DNA of 64,000 nt from Thiotrichaceae bacterium UBA973 (GTDB taxonomy: Bacteria > Pseudomonadota > Gammaproteobacteria > Eutrophobiales > Eutrophobiaceae). Position numbers and translations under genes: made by a program. Each line of letters starts with the position of its first letter. Positions within the stretch are counted from its first letter, which is position 1. The notes beneath the pieces are model-generated. The model saw only the letters and a list, made by a program, of their open reading frames with translations. It did not search any database and was not told where the DNA came from. Below, piece by piece: positions 43,010-50,399 of this stretch. The stretch spans positions 5,256 through 69,255 of the forward strand of contig DBBX01000009.1 in the NCBI GenBank assembly GCA_002292815.1, in the 5' to 3' direction.

Positions 43010-44035
43010 ATGACTATGCAAAATTCTGAGAATATCACGCCAGCTACAGATGAACCCGTTGATGTTCTTGGGCTTCAGGAATTTCGGGATCGTTCAATGA
43101 TGATTCTGGGTTGGACAGCAGTACCTTTTCTATTTCCATTCTTTATAATTCATTTCATCGAAAATCGTTACATTTTAGCCTGCTTAGCGCTAGCTTTAAT
43201 GTTAATACTTTCTGCTAATTCATTTTCTATCTTTAAAAGGAAAAAGCAGCTGGCCCCATTTTGGTTGTTTTATATAGTATTATTAATGTTATTGCTGTAC
43301 TTGATCCATGCAATGGGTCCAGACACTTTATTTTGGTGCTTTCCCATATTATTTGCCATGGGTTTTGTTACTGAACGCATAATAGCAAGGACGTTGACAG
43401 CAATTAGTTTACTCATATTAATTCCATTTTCATTTTATATTTCAACTTTTGAGTTTGCTAGTCGCTTTGTTTTAACTTTATGTATGAATTGTTTTTTCAG
43501 TGACATTCTCGTTGGATATCTTATTAATCTCCACGAAAAACTATCCGGGATGGCAGTTCATGACCCATTAACTAATGCATTGAATCGTAGAAAATTAGAT
43601 GTCTATCTAACAGAAGCAATAGAGGAAACAAAACGTGGCTTTGGCCCCGCGAGTTTATTGTCACTCGATATTGACCACTTTAAATCAGTCAATGATACGC
43701 ATGGTCATGAAGTAGGTGATGGTGTCTTAAAAGCTGTGGCCAATATACTGCATAAAAATCAGCGAAGACTTGATCATGTCTTTCGTATTGGCGGTGAAGA
43801 ATTTTTGATCTTATTAAGAAATACTAAGCTTGAGAATGCAATAACAAAAGCTGAAAGTTTACGCATATCTGTAGAAGAAAATGACTTAGTCACGGGACAA
43901 AATTTGACAGTCAGTCTTGGTGTAGCCAGCTACAAGGAAGGTGAGACTTCCAATGAGTGGCTCGCACGTGCAGATGTTAATCTATACGAAGCAAAGAATC
44001 TCGGGCGCAATCGCGTTTATCCCGAGAAACTGTAA
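43010..44035 (+). CDS. Membrane diguanylate cyclase (GGDEF)
   Basis: This 341-residue protein is expected to make cyclic di-GMP. About six membrane helices occupy residues 30-170 and form an uncharacterised sensor. A GGDEF domain follows (about 180-340) with DPLTNALNRR, the metal-binding SLDIDHFKSVND, and the active site GGEEF. RRLD lies five residues before it, matching the RxxD inhibitory I-site, so product feedback is likely. There is no EAL domain. ATGs at 43010 and 43016 are both possible starts. It is monocistronic. Confidence 0.92.
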   Translation: MTMQNSENITPATDEPVDVLGLQEFRDRSMMILGWTAVPFLFPFFIIHFIENRYILACLALALMLILSANSFSIFKRKKQLAPFWLFYIVLLMLLLYLIHAMGPDTLFWCFPILFAMGFVTERIIARTLTAISLLILIPFSFYISTFEFASRFVLTLCMNCFFSDILVGYLINLHEKLSGMAVHDPLTNALNRRKLDVYLTEAIEETKRGFGPASLLSLDIDHFKSVNDTHGHEVGDGVLKAVANILHKNQRRLDHVFRIGGEEFLILLRNTKLENAITKAESLRISVEENDLVTGQNLTVSLGVASYKEGETSNEWLARADVNLYEAKNLGRNRVYPEKL

Positions 44036-44068
44036 TCGTTTAAGAGCGAGTTGCTACTATATTGACCA

Positions 44069-44554
44069 TCATGGCTCTTTGGCCTGCATGCCGACATGAA
44101 ATTCTGAATAAATATAAACTGGAATTTCAAGTGAACCGAGACGTTCCTCAATTAATGGCAAGACATCATCCCATTCAAGACCACCGACACCTGTGGCAAG
44201 TCGGGGGAGGGCTAGTGAGGTTATTTCTTGTTTCTTTATAATCTTAACTAATTCGCGTAGTGCGTGATTAATATTGCTGATAGTGGCTTTCCCCGGTTTA
44301 GACCCATGGTCATAATTGCCTTCCTGAGTGAGGAGGTTGATGATACGAATATTATCTACGCCACCCCACATCCAAGCTTCTCCAGGCTTCGGATGATTTT
44401 GATGACACCAATGGTGGAAGTCTTTGTGCATAGCAGGGTAGTTTTCATGTAATGACAGTGCAAGACCTTGATTCATTGGGTCATTTGCTGCAACACCGTG
44501 AGCTATAGCTTGTGCTTTGGTTAGTAATATGTCGTCTTTAACTTGATGGATCAT
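44069..44554 (-). CDS. Macro-domain protein (ADP-ribose binding/hydrolysis)
   Basis: This 161-residue stand-alone macro domain has DILLTKAQAIAHGVAANDPMNQGLALSL near the start and NLLTQEGNY in the middle. ALPRLATGVGGLEWDDVLPLIEERL, the phosphate-binding loop and following helix, comes next. Such proteins bind ADP-ribose derivatives or remove ADP-ribose from protein or nucleic acid. No partner ADP-ribosyltransferase is adjacent, so a DarT/DarG-type toxin system is not supported. It is convergent with the diguanylate cyclase gene. Confidence 0.85.
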   Translation of the reverse strand: MIHQVKDDILLTKAQAIAHGVAANDPMNQGLALSLHENYPAMHKDFHHWCHQNHPKPGEAWMWGGVDNIRIINLLTQEGNYDHGSKPGKATISNINHALRELVKIIKKQEITSLALPRLATGVGGLEWDDVLPLIEERLGSLEIPVYIYSEFHVGMQAKEP

Positions 44555-44728
44555 AATTATTCCTTACCTGAAATTGTTATCATTTAGCTTTACCTTATGT
44601 GCATCAATCAGTCTTCATATTGATCAAAATCAAAAGTATTGAAATTAGTTAAAAATAACAGTCACATAGATATTTACCAACGGAATTAGTATTCAGATAA
44701 TATACGTATCTTCTAATCGATTTGGTTT

Positions 44729-44761
44729 GAGGATGCCTTTGGAGACTCGACCGGCATCTTC
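44729..44761. repeat. Inverted repeat (9-bp stem) upstream of the DUF2147 gene
   Basis: GAGGATGCC (44729-44737) and GGCATCTTC (44753-44761) pair with one G-T across a 15-base loop. There is no T tract after it, so it is not a standard terminator. It lies about 85 bases before the DUF2147 start and might be an operator or leader hairpin. Nothing else is visible in the 290-bp gap. Confidence 0.4.
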
Positions 44762-44845
44762 TATTATATTCACCAGATGATTATTTGCTTCCATCAAAAT
44801 AAATTAAATAATTTTAGAATAGATTTCTATTTAAGGTGCTTACAT

Positions 44846-45274
44846 ATGTTTATAAACATAATTAAAGGTTTTGCCATGAGCCTAATTATGATGCAGTCAG
44901 TATTTGCAAATGAACAGGCAATTATTGGTAGCTGGATTAATGCTAAGGGGGATGGAATTATCGAGATTACTTTAGCGCATACTGAATATATCGGCACTAT
45001 TATTGGTACACCAGATCCAATACATAATGGCCGCAAGGATAGTCAGAACCCGGATCAAAAGTTAAGAGACAGATTTTTGCAGGGTCTGACCATTCTTGAA
45101 GGTTTTAGCTATCAAGAGGAGAACTTATGGAGTGGTGGTACTATCTATGACCCTAATAGTGGTAAAACTTATAAATGCAAACTATCACTAAATGATGATG
45201 GTACATTAAAGGTAAGAGGCTATGTCGGGGTATCGTTGTTTGGTAGAACAGAAGTCTGGAAACGTCAGGAATAG
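44846..45274 (+). CDS. Exported DUF2147 protein
   Basis: This 142-residue protein has an N-terminal signal peptide (MFINIIKGFAMSLIMMQSVFA), so it is probably periplasmic. It has the DUF2147 pattern: GSWINAKGDGIIEI, DPKNP-like SQNPDQKLRDRFLQGL and GGTIYDPNSGKTYKCKLSL, ending VSLFGRTEVWKR. The family is of unknown function, probably a calycin-like beta-barrel. I chose the ATG at 44846 because AAGGTG sits just upstream and the signal peptide starts there; a frame from 44777 would add 23 unlikely residues. It lies 17 bp before the SDR gene. Confidence 0.82.
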   Translation: MFINIIKGFAMSLIMMQSVFANEQAIIGSWINAKGDGIIEITLAHTEYIGTIIGTPDPIHNGRKDSQNPDQKLRDRFLQGLTILEGFSYQEENLWSGGTIYDPNSGKTYKCKLSLNDDGTLKVRGYVGVSLFGRTEVWKRQE

Positions 45275-45291
45275 ATGGTAATGGAAGTTTT

Positions 45292-46086
45292 ATGAGAAAT
45301 TTGAAAGAGGCTTATGGAGATTGGGCACTGATAACAGGCGCATCTTCTGGTATTGGCGAAGTGTTCAGTCGTAAATTAGCGGCAGCAGGGATGAACGTGG
45401 TATTGGTAGCCAGACGAAAAGAAAGATTAGACAAGATCGCAAAAGAATTAATTGATGAGCATAACATCCATGCCCGTGTGGTTTGTGCAGATTTATCAGA
45501 TGAAAATGAAACTAAAGGTGTTGTTAGCGCAGTAGATGATCTGGAAATAGGTCTCTTGGTAAATAATGCGGGGATACTGAATACAGGTAATTTTCTTGAT
45601 AGTAATCTGGAAGATGAAATTCGGTTAATCGATACAAATTGTAAATCATATATTATTTTGACGCATGGCCTCGGTAATAAAATGAAGGAGCGAAATAAAG
45701 GAGCACTGATATTTTTAGCTTCTCTAACGGCGGTATCTGCTATTTCCCGCTGGGCTAACTATGCCGCATCGAAAGGCTTTGATTTGCAGTTCGCTGAGGC
45801 AATCGATGCCGAACTAAAGGACTTTAATATTGATGTTATGGCTTTGTGTCCGGGGCTCACACATACTGAATTAGTGAAAATATCTAAATTTAATAATCCA
45901 ATGACAATGGATGCCGAGGTTGTCGTTGATATAGCCTTAAAGAAACTAGGTAAAACCAATCTGGTCGTGCCGGGGGTAGTGAATAAGATTAATTTCTTTT
46001 CGACACGATTGAATGCGCGCTTTATGAACACCAAAATATTCTCTGCAGTTGTAAAATCCACTCAGGAATTAGAGCTTAAAAAATAA
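45292..46086 (+). CDS. Short-chain dehydrogenase/reductase
   Basis: This 264-residue classical SDR has the cofactor-binding TGASSGIG (residues 15-22), an Arg pair after the second strand (VARRKERL) suggesting NADP(H), and LVNNAGIL. The catalytic Ser is in FLASLTAVSA and Tyr/Lys in NYAASKGF. The substrate is unknown; the sequence resembles the DltE/YqjQ-type group of reductases. It is probably co-transcribed with the upstream DUF2147 gene (17 bp gap). Confidence 0.87.
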   Translation: MRNLKEAYGDWALITGASSGIGEVFSRKLAAAGMNVVLVARRKERLDKIAKELIDEHNIHARVVCADLSDENETKGVVSAVDDLEIGLLVNNAGILNTGNFLDSNLEDEIRLIDTNCKSYIILTHGLGNKMKERNKGALIFLASLTAVSAISRWANYAASKGFDLQFAEAIDAELKDFNIDVMALCPGLTHTELVKISKFNNPMTMDAEVVVDIALKKLGKTNLVVPGVVNKINFFSTRLNARFMNTKIFSAVVKSTQELELKK

Positions 46087-46226
46087 GTTTCTGTATTTAT
46101 TGTGAATTTTCTTTTTTGGAATAATTCTTGTCATTTAGTACCGATCAGTCCAATATAGCAGATAACAAGTTTTGGTTGTTTTGACAATCATAATAAAAAG
46201 CTAAATTTATTAGAGGAATTAGTAAA

Positions 46227-46766
46227 ATGAAATTTGAACTGTATACAAAAGATAATGCGCCTGAAGAAAGTAAACCATTATTAGAAGACTCACTAAAAGC
46301 ATTTGGTTTCGTTCCAAATCTACATGGTGTTATGGCAGAAGTGCCTGGTTTGTTATCAACCTATAAAGATCTTCATAATAAATTCCAGGCAACAAGTTTT
46401 GATGCAGAAGAATTAACAGTGGTATGGCAGACGATTAATGTTGAGCATGATTGTCATTATTGTGTACCTGCACATACAGGTATTGCCCATATGATGAAAG
46501 TTGACGCTGCAATAATTGATGCGCTTGAGAATAAATCGGAATTACCAACAAATAAATTACAAAAACTTCATGAAACAACATTAGCACTAGTACGTAATAG
46601 AGGGCGTTTAAGTCAGTCAGAGCAAACAGCGTTTTTTGAAGCAGGTTATGAAAAGCGTAACTTGTTGGAAATCATATTGGGCATCTCTCAAAAGGTTATG
46701 AGTAACTATGTGAATCATTTAGCAGAAACACCAGTAGATGAGCCTTTTCTACAATTTGTAAAATAA
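46227..46766 (+). CDS. Carboxymuconolactone decarboxylase-family (AhpD-like) protein
   Basis: This 179-residue all-helical protein has the AhpD-type redox motif EHDCHYCVPAHT, with Cys76, Cys79 and His83. That suggests alkylhydroperoxidase-like thiol chemistry rather than lactone decarboxylation. The N-terminus (FGFVPNLHGVMAEVPGLLSTY) is typical of peroxidase-related CMD proteins. It stands alone, 140 bp after the SDR gene. The start has AGAGGA nine bases upstream. The electron donor is unknown. Confidence 0.87.
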   Translation: MKFELYTKDNAPEESKPLLEDSLKAFGFVPNLHGVMAEVPGLLSTYKDLHNKFQATSFDAEELTVVWQTINVEHDCHYCVPAHTGIAHMMKVDAAIIDALENKSELPTNKLQKLHETTLALVRNRGRLSQSEQTAFFEAGYEKRNLLEIILGISQKVMSNYVNHLAETPVDEPFLQFVK

Positions 46767-47105
46767 ATTAGTCAGTTAGAAAGTAATGCTATGTGAATGT
46801 AAATATTTAACGAGGTGACATACCCCTCGCTGTTATTTGTATCATTCAACATTGTTTGTGCACCGTTAAAATGCTGAATGCACCAAAAGTGAGAAATAAA
46901 CGCAAGCTTAGTCAACTGGTAAAAAACAAAACTGTTATAAATTACTGTTTTAAGTTGTTATTTTAAATTTAATAGCTTGAGTGAATATTGGCATATGTTT
47001 TGCTCTATATTTATATGAGAGTTTGATTTTCTAAGTGTAAAATATAGATATATTTTTATATTGATTAACATCTGACTTCAATAATCATTTCTACCCCTAA
47101 ACCTA
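46767..47105 (+). other. Gene-free AT-rich region ahead of a strong terminator; possible small RNA
   Basis: No open frame is credible in these 339 bases. CGAGG and CCTCG near 46811-46829 form a small hairpin soon after the AhpD-like gene that may end its transcript. A TTGATT...TAGATA pair lies near 47024-47052, about 50-80 bases before the strong terminator at 47106. So a short RNA of roughly 75 nt could be made here. That is speculative. Confidence 0.35.
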
Positions 47106-47134
47106 GACGGAGGTTCCCCCCTCCGTCCTTTTTT
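47106..47134 (+). terminator. Strong rho-independent terminator
   Basis: GACGGAGG (47106-47113), loop TTCCCC and CCTCCGTC (47120-47127) form a perfect 8-bp GC-rich stem. It is followed by C and six T. The nearest upstream gene ends 340 bp earlier, so the terminated transcript is either a long 3' extension of that gene or a separate small RNA. Confidence 0.88.
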
Positions 47135-47197
47135 GTGCGATGGAAGAAATCGTTATGGTAGACTAACTGCTCTAGTCATAAATATTATCTATTTAAC

Positions 47198-47755
47198 ATG
47201 TTTAGCAAGATGCCTCATTTAGTTATAGCATTAATCATGTTATCACTGTCGTATGCTATAAACTCAGCAACGTTAGACACCTTGATTGAAGGACTGGACG
47301 GTAAGCAACACGCCTTGAGTAATTATATTGGCAAGGGAAAATGGGTTGTTGTAAACGTGTGGGGAACCGATTGTCCCTACTGTAGAGCAGAACTAGATGC
47401 GTTGATTGATTTTCACGATCTCCATCAAGATAAAGATGCCATTGTTGTTGGGCTCACGCTAGATTGGCCTACCTTTGATTTTCCGGACAAGGCAGAACTG
47501 AGTGAATTCGCTTTAGATTATTTCATTGAGTACCCATTGATGATGGTTAATGCCAAACTGGCTGGAGAAGTAGTAGGCAAAGAAGTTAATATGATTCCAT
47601 TAACATTCTTTTATAACCCTAAAGGTGATTTGGTATTACGCCTGAACGGTGTTGTGACAAGCGCGCAACTAGAAAAGATAATTAAGGATGATAAAGTGCG
47701 TTATCAAGTCGAGTGGGCTGATGACGTGCCGCCTGAATTTATGCCTAAGAAATAG
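47198..47755 (+). CDS. Exported TlpA-like thioredoxin-fold protein
   Basis: This 185-residue protein has a signal peptide (about residues 1-24) and a thioredoxin fold of the TlpA/ResA type. The active site WGTDCPYCRAEL has Cys59 and Cys62, and MIPLTFFYNPKG holds the cis-Pro. It probably acts as a periplasmic thiol-disulfide reductase or oxidase; a CPYC centre is less common than the CxPC seen in TlpA proteins. Its partner is unknown. It is monocistronic and starts 63 bp after a strong terminator. Confidence 0.83.
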   Translation: MFSKMPHLVIALIMLSLSYAINSATLDTLIEGLDGKQHALSNYIGKGKWVVVNVWGTDCPYCRAELDALIDFHDLHQDKDAIVVGLTLDWPTFDFPDKAELSEFALDYFIEYPLMMVNAKLAGEVVGKEVNMIPLTFFYNPKGDLVLRLNGVVTSAQLEKIIKDDKVRYQVEWADDVPPEFMPKK

Positions 47756-47782
47756 TTTTAGGGAAATAGTCTATAGACTCTA

Positions 47783-48022
47783 TTATTTATCTTCCTCGTC
47801 TACAATCTCGCCTTCAATAAGATTCCCTTCTTGTTTTCTTTCACTCTTCCAATTTGCAAGAATAATGGCTAGCAAGCCAAGGATTAGCTCGTCAATAAAA
47901 GGAATGAAGTCTGGTATGAAGAGGTCAAGGGTAAATAAACCGATCACAATTAAAAACAGGTTTTTAAATTTCAATTGATCGGCAAATGCAAAAAACAGGG
48001 TTATTAGTACTCGTGGGTTCAT
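47783..48022 (-). CDS. Small DUF6116-like membrane protein
   Basis: This 79-residue protein has two hydrophobic helices (about residues 20-37 and 43-57) and an acidic C-terminal tail. The start MNPRVLITLFFAFADQLKF and the segment LDLFIPDFIPFIDELILGLLA fit a family of small bacterial membrane proteins that I recall as DUF6116. Function unknown. It is convergent with the TlpA-like gene and divergent from the Ada-like gene. Confidence 0.7.
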   Translation of the reverse strand: MNPRVLITLFFAFADQLKFKNLFLIVIGLFTLDLFIPDFIPFIDELILGLLAIILANWKSERKQEGNLIEGEIVDEEDK

Positions 48023-48085
48023 TCATTCATTATAACAGCAAGATTCGGGTGGGTTGATCATGTTTGTCATGATAAATTCTTTATT

Positions 48086-48922
48086 ATGAGTTCTAAAGCG
48101 AGTAGTTACAGGCAAATGGCTGAGGTGATTGATTACTTGAGTCAGCATTATGCTGAGCAGCCTACGCTAGAACAAATGGCCTCTGTTGCAGGATTAAGTC
48201 CGTATCATTTCCAGCGTAAATTTAGAGCTTGGGTCGGTGTGACACCAAAATCCTTTATACAATATCTGACTTTTGATAATGCTAAAGAGTTGTTGAGTAA
48301 AGGTAAGAGTGTTTTAGATGTGACCGATGAAATCGGTTTGTCGAGCCCGTCGCGGTTGCATGATATTTGCCTCAAGATTGAGGCTGCATCTCCCGGTGAA
48401 ATAAAATGTGGTGGTCAAGGTCTTGCCATCGATTATGGGTTTGGTTTCACTCCTTTTGGAGAGTGTCTGGTTGCAAGTTCGCCGAGAGGAATTGTTAAGT
48501 TAGTGTTTGTAGCTGCTAGTGAAAGAGATCAGGCTGCCAGTAAATTGCTATTCGAGTGGCCTCAAGCAAGTTTCAGGCGTAATGATCAAATCGCGATAAA
48601 TTTAATAGAAAAAATATTTAACTATGAAAACAATGAAACTCTGGCATTGAGTGCCTATGTGAAAGGAACTCAATTTCAATTGCGGGTCTGGAGTGCGCTG
48701 TTAAAAACAGCACCAGGAGAATTAATAAGCTATGGTCAACTAGCTCAAAGTATTGGTAAACCTAGGGCATCAAGAGCAGTAGGCACAGCTGTTAGTACAA
48801 ACACGCTAGGTTATTTAATACCTTGTCACCGTGTGATTCGTGGAACTGGTGTTATTGGCCATTATCGTTGGGGTGCTGGTCGAAAGCGGGTCATGATTGC
48901 CTATGAGGCTATCCGAAATTAA
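48086..48922 (+). CDS. AraC-type regulator fused to O6-methylguanine-DNA methyltransferase (Ada-like)
   Basis: This 278-residue two-domain protein has an N-terminal AraC/XylS double helix-turn-helix (about residues 8-105; SPYHFQRKFRAWVGVTPKSF). The C-terminal suicide methyltransferase has active-site Cys247 in IPCHRVI and the GELISYGQLAQ helix-turn-helix. It repairs O6-methylguanine and may regulate transcription. The N-terminal zinc domain of E. coli Ada, which senses methylphosphotriesters through Cys38, is absent, so classical methyl-triggered activation is not expected. It is a single gene. Confidence 0.9.
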   Translation: MSSKASSYRQMAEVIDYLSQHYAEQPTLEQMASVAGLSPYHFQRKFRAWVGVTPKSFIQYLTFDNAKELLSKGKSVLDVTDEIGLSSPSRLHDICLKIEAASPGEIKCGGQGLAIDYGFGFTPFGECLVASSPRGIVKLVFVAASERDQAASKLLFEWPQASFRRNDQIAINLIEKIFNYENNETLALSAYVKGTQFQLRVWSALLKTAPGELISYGQLAQSIGKPRASRAVGTAVSTNTLGYLIPCHRVIRGTGVIGHYRWGAGRKRVMIAYEAIRN

Positions 48923-49007
48923 TTATGGGTACACATCACAGTTTCTTTATTTTAGATAAATAAAGGCTACACTAATCAATACGGAATATTTTATTGAGGT
49001 GAAAATC

Positions 49008-49304
49008 ATGCCATGGAATAGAGTGACATTTACCAGCAAGCAAATTGAAGAAGATGACATATTGATTGAAATGGAAGATCAATTTGAAAAAATCTTCATG
49101 GAAGCTGAAGGGCCATCAGATATGGCTGTTTTTTCAGACAATGACTATACCGATGATACGATTTCGTTTTACTTTACCCCTGGATGTGAACCTAACTGTG
49201 AAAATATGATTGTAATTTTCGATGGCGAGGATTGTGAGCCACCAAACATAGAGAAAGTCTTTTTGTTAGCTGGTAACGATGATGCGATGGATTTGTTATC
49301 GTAG
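49008..49304 (+). CDS. Small acidic protein of unknown function
   Basis: From the ATG at 49008 this is 98 residues, very acidic, with Cys residues in PGCEPNCEN and EDCEPPN. GAGGTG seven bases upstream supports this ATG over the GTG at 48999. The predicted fold is mixed alpha/beta with no membrane helix. I recognise no family. The paired cysteines could bind a metal, but no standard motif is present. It is a single gene after the Ada-like gene, with its own 85-bp upstream gap. Confidence 0.6.
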   Translation: MPWNRVTFTSKQIEEDDILIEMEDQFEKIFMEAEGPSDMAVFSDNDYTDDTISFYFTPGCEPNCENMIVIFDGEDCEPPNIEKVFLLAGNDDAMDLLS

Positions 49305-49365
49305 GTTATAGATTTTAAATAATTTCTGCTCTTGATTTTTATCAAATTATCCTCATGTAGAGAAC

Positions 49366-49545
49366 ATGAATGTTGAACCTACAATTCCATGCCCCGTTTG
49401 CAACGCACCGATATTTATAAGGCAGATTGATTTACCTACAGGTGACATTGCCCGTGTTTATGCAGAGCCTTTGTCTCTTGATGATGAAGTTTTTACGTTT
49501 CATCAGCACCAGATGGGCGATGTAGAAACCTCATCAATGCATTAA
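49366..49545 (+). CDS. Very small CPVC-containing protein
   Basis: The ATG at 49366 opens a 59-residue frame. It contains an early CxxC (TIPCPVCNAPI, a zinc-ribbon-like knuckle), a hydrophilic middle and a His-rich end (FHQHQMGD). Only one CxxC pair is present, so a complete zinc ribbon is not formed unless it dimerises or uses histidines. The upstream ribosome site is weak (AGAG). It lies between the acidic protein gene and tRNA-Cys. It is coherent, but function and even expression are uncertain. Confidence 0.5.
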   Translation: MNVEPTIPCPVCNAPIFIRQIDLPTGDIARVYAEPLSLDDEVFTFHQHQMGDVETSSMH

Positions 49546-49574
49546 TAATTTCCACAACTATTAAATAGATCAAT

Positions 49575-49649
49575 GGCTGGGTGGCAGAACATCTTATGCA
49601 GCGGTGTGCAAAGCCGTCTATGTTGGTTCGAATCCAACCCCAGCCTCCA
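49575..49649 (+). tRNA. tRNA-Cys (anticodon GCA)
   Basis: The 75-nt sequence forms a cloverleaf with acceptor GGCTGGG/CCCAGCC, discriminator T and an encoded CCA. The anticodon loop GTGCAAA gives anticodon GCA. The T-arm TTGG-TTCGAAT-CCAA is intact. The region ATCTTATGCAGCGG...GCCGTCTA resembles E. coli tRNA-Cys. It is a single-copy gene in this window. Confidence 0.96.
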
Positions 49650-49670
49650 ATTTTCGTTTACTTGATATGA

Positions 49671-50108
49671 TTACTTTGCACTTTTTGAAATCCAGTTCTT
49701 GTCTGCACTCTTAATGTTCCCAGGAACATCTTTTAACCAGCTATTTCTAACACCCAAGCTGTAATTCAGATAGAGTTTTCCATCGACAATTGTAAAGGCT
49801 TCTGGGTCAGAGGAAACAACAAAGCCATTGGCCATGCCATAGGCACAGTAGCCACCATATTCAGGGGAGAATTTTTCGGGGTTACCATCAAATAACTCTT
49901 TATTCGTTCTAGATGAGAAATGCCATGTTGCGCCATTATGTACTGTTGTGATGTCAGAAGTACCTTTAACGGCTCGTTCTTCGTTGAAATAAGCAACAGG
50001 ATCATATCCACGAAGAGCCCCTGATTCTGTCTGGAAAGTTGGTTTCGATGTTATGCTGGTGCAAGCGGCAAGGATAGCTACTAATGATATAAGTGCGAGG
50101 GTCCGCAT
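49671..50108 (-). CDS. YHS-domain lipoprotein
   Basis: This 145-residue protein has a lipoprotein signal with lipobox LAAC (Cys16). A YHS-type domain follows: LRGYDPVAYFNEERAVKG, ATWHFSSRTNKELFDGNPEKFSPEYGGYCAYGMA, and a C-terminal LNYSLGVRNSWLKDVPGNI. The YHS domain is linked to metal, often copper, handling, but the function of this exported type is not established. The Cys in GYCAYG may be a ligand. It is convergent with tRNA-Cys and divergent from the RND/KAS locus. Confidence 0.85.
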   Translation of the reverse strand: MRTLALISLVAILAACTSITSKPTFQTESGALRGYDPVAYFNEERAVKGTSDITTVHNGATWHFSSRTNKELFDGNPEKFSPEYGGYCAYGMANGFVVSSDPEAFTIVDGKLYLNYSLGVRNSWLKDVPGNIKSADKNWISKSAK

Positions 50109-50198
50109 AATATTCTCCTGATATTAATTAAATATTCTTGCTAGAGAGGAATGTCTTATTTTGTAAATAGCACGCCTGAAAGCATTCTGCTGTAGCAG

Positions 50199-50390
50199 GT
50201 GCTTTCAATTATTGTGCGACTATTCTCCGAATATTTAGTTCAGGATTATTGGGGTATTTTGGGACGACCTCTTTTTTTGAAGTTCATCAGGGTTTATAGA
50301 ACTATCATTGCTAATCTGGGTCGAAAGTCAGCTGTCGCATGGTTAATTAACTCAGTAACATTAATTTTAAATACTAAATTGGGAGGCTAA
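50199..50390 (+). CDS. Possible small leader protein ahead of the RND/KAS operon
   Basis: A GTG-started frame of 63 residues ends ten bases before the RND gene. It is rich in hydrophobic and basic residues (RLFSEYLVQDYWGILGR, AWLINSVTLILN), with one possible amphipathic or membrane helix. I recognise no family and its ribosome site is weak. Its last codons contain the GGAGG that probably serves the RND gene. It may be a real small gene, a leader peptide or chance. Confidence 0.3.
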   Translation: MLSIIVRLFSEYLVQDYWGILGRPLFLKFIRVYRTIIANLGRKSAVAWLINSVTLILNTKLGG

Positions 50391-50399
50391 CGAACAATA

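Noticed and set aside
44069..44554. DarT/DarG-type toxin-antitoxin system
   Set aside because: The macro domain stands alone; neither neighbour resembles a DNA ADP-ribosyltransferase.
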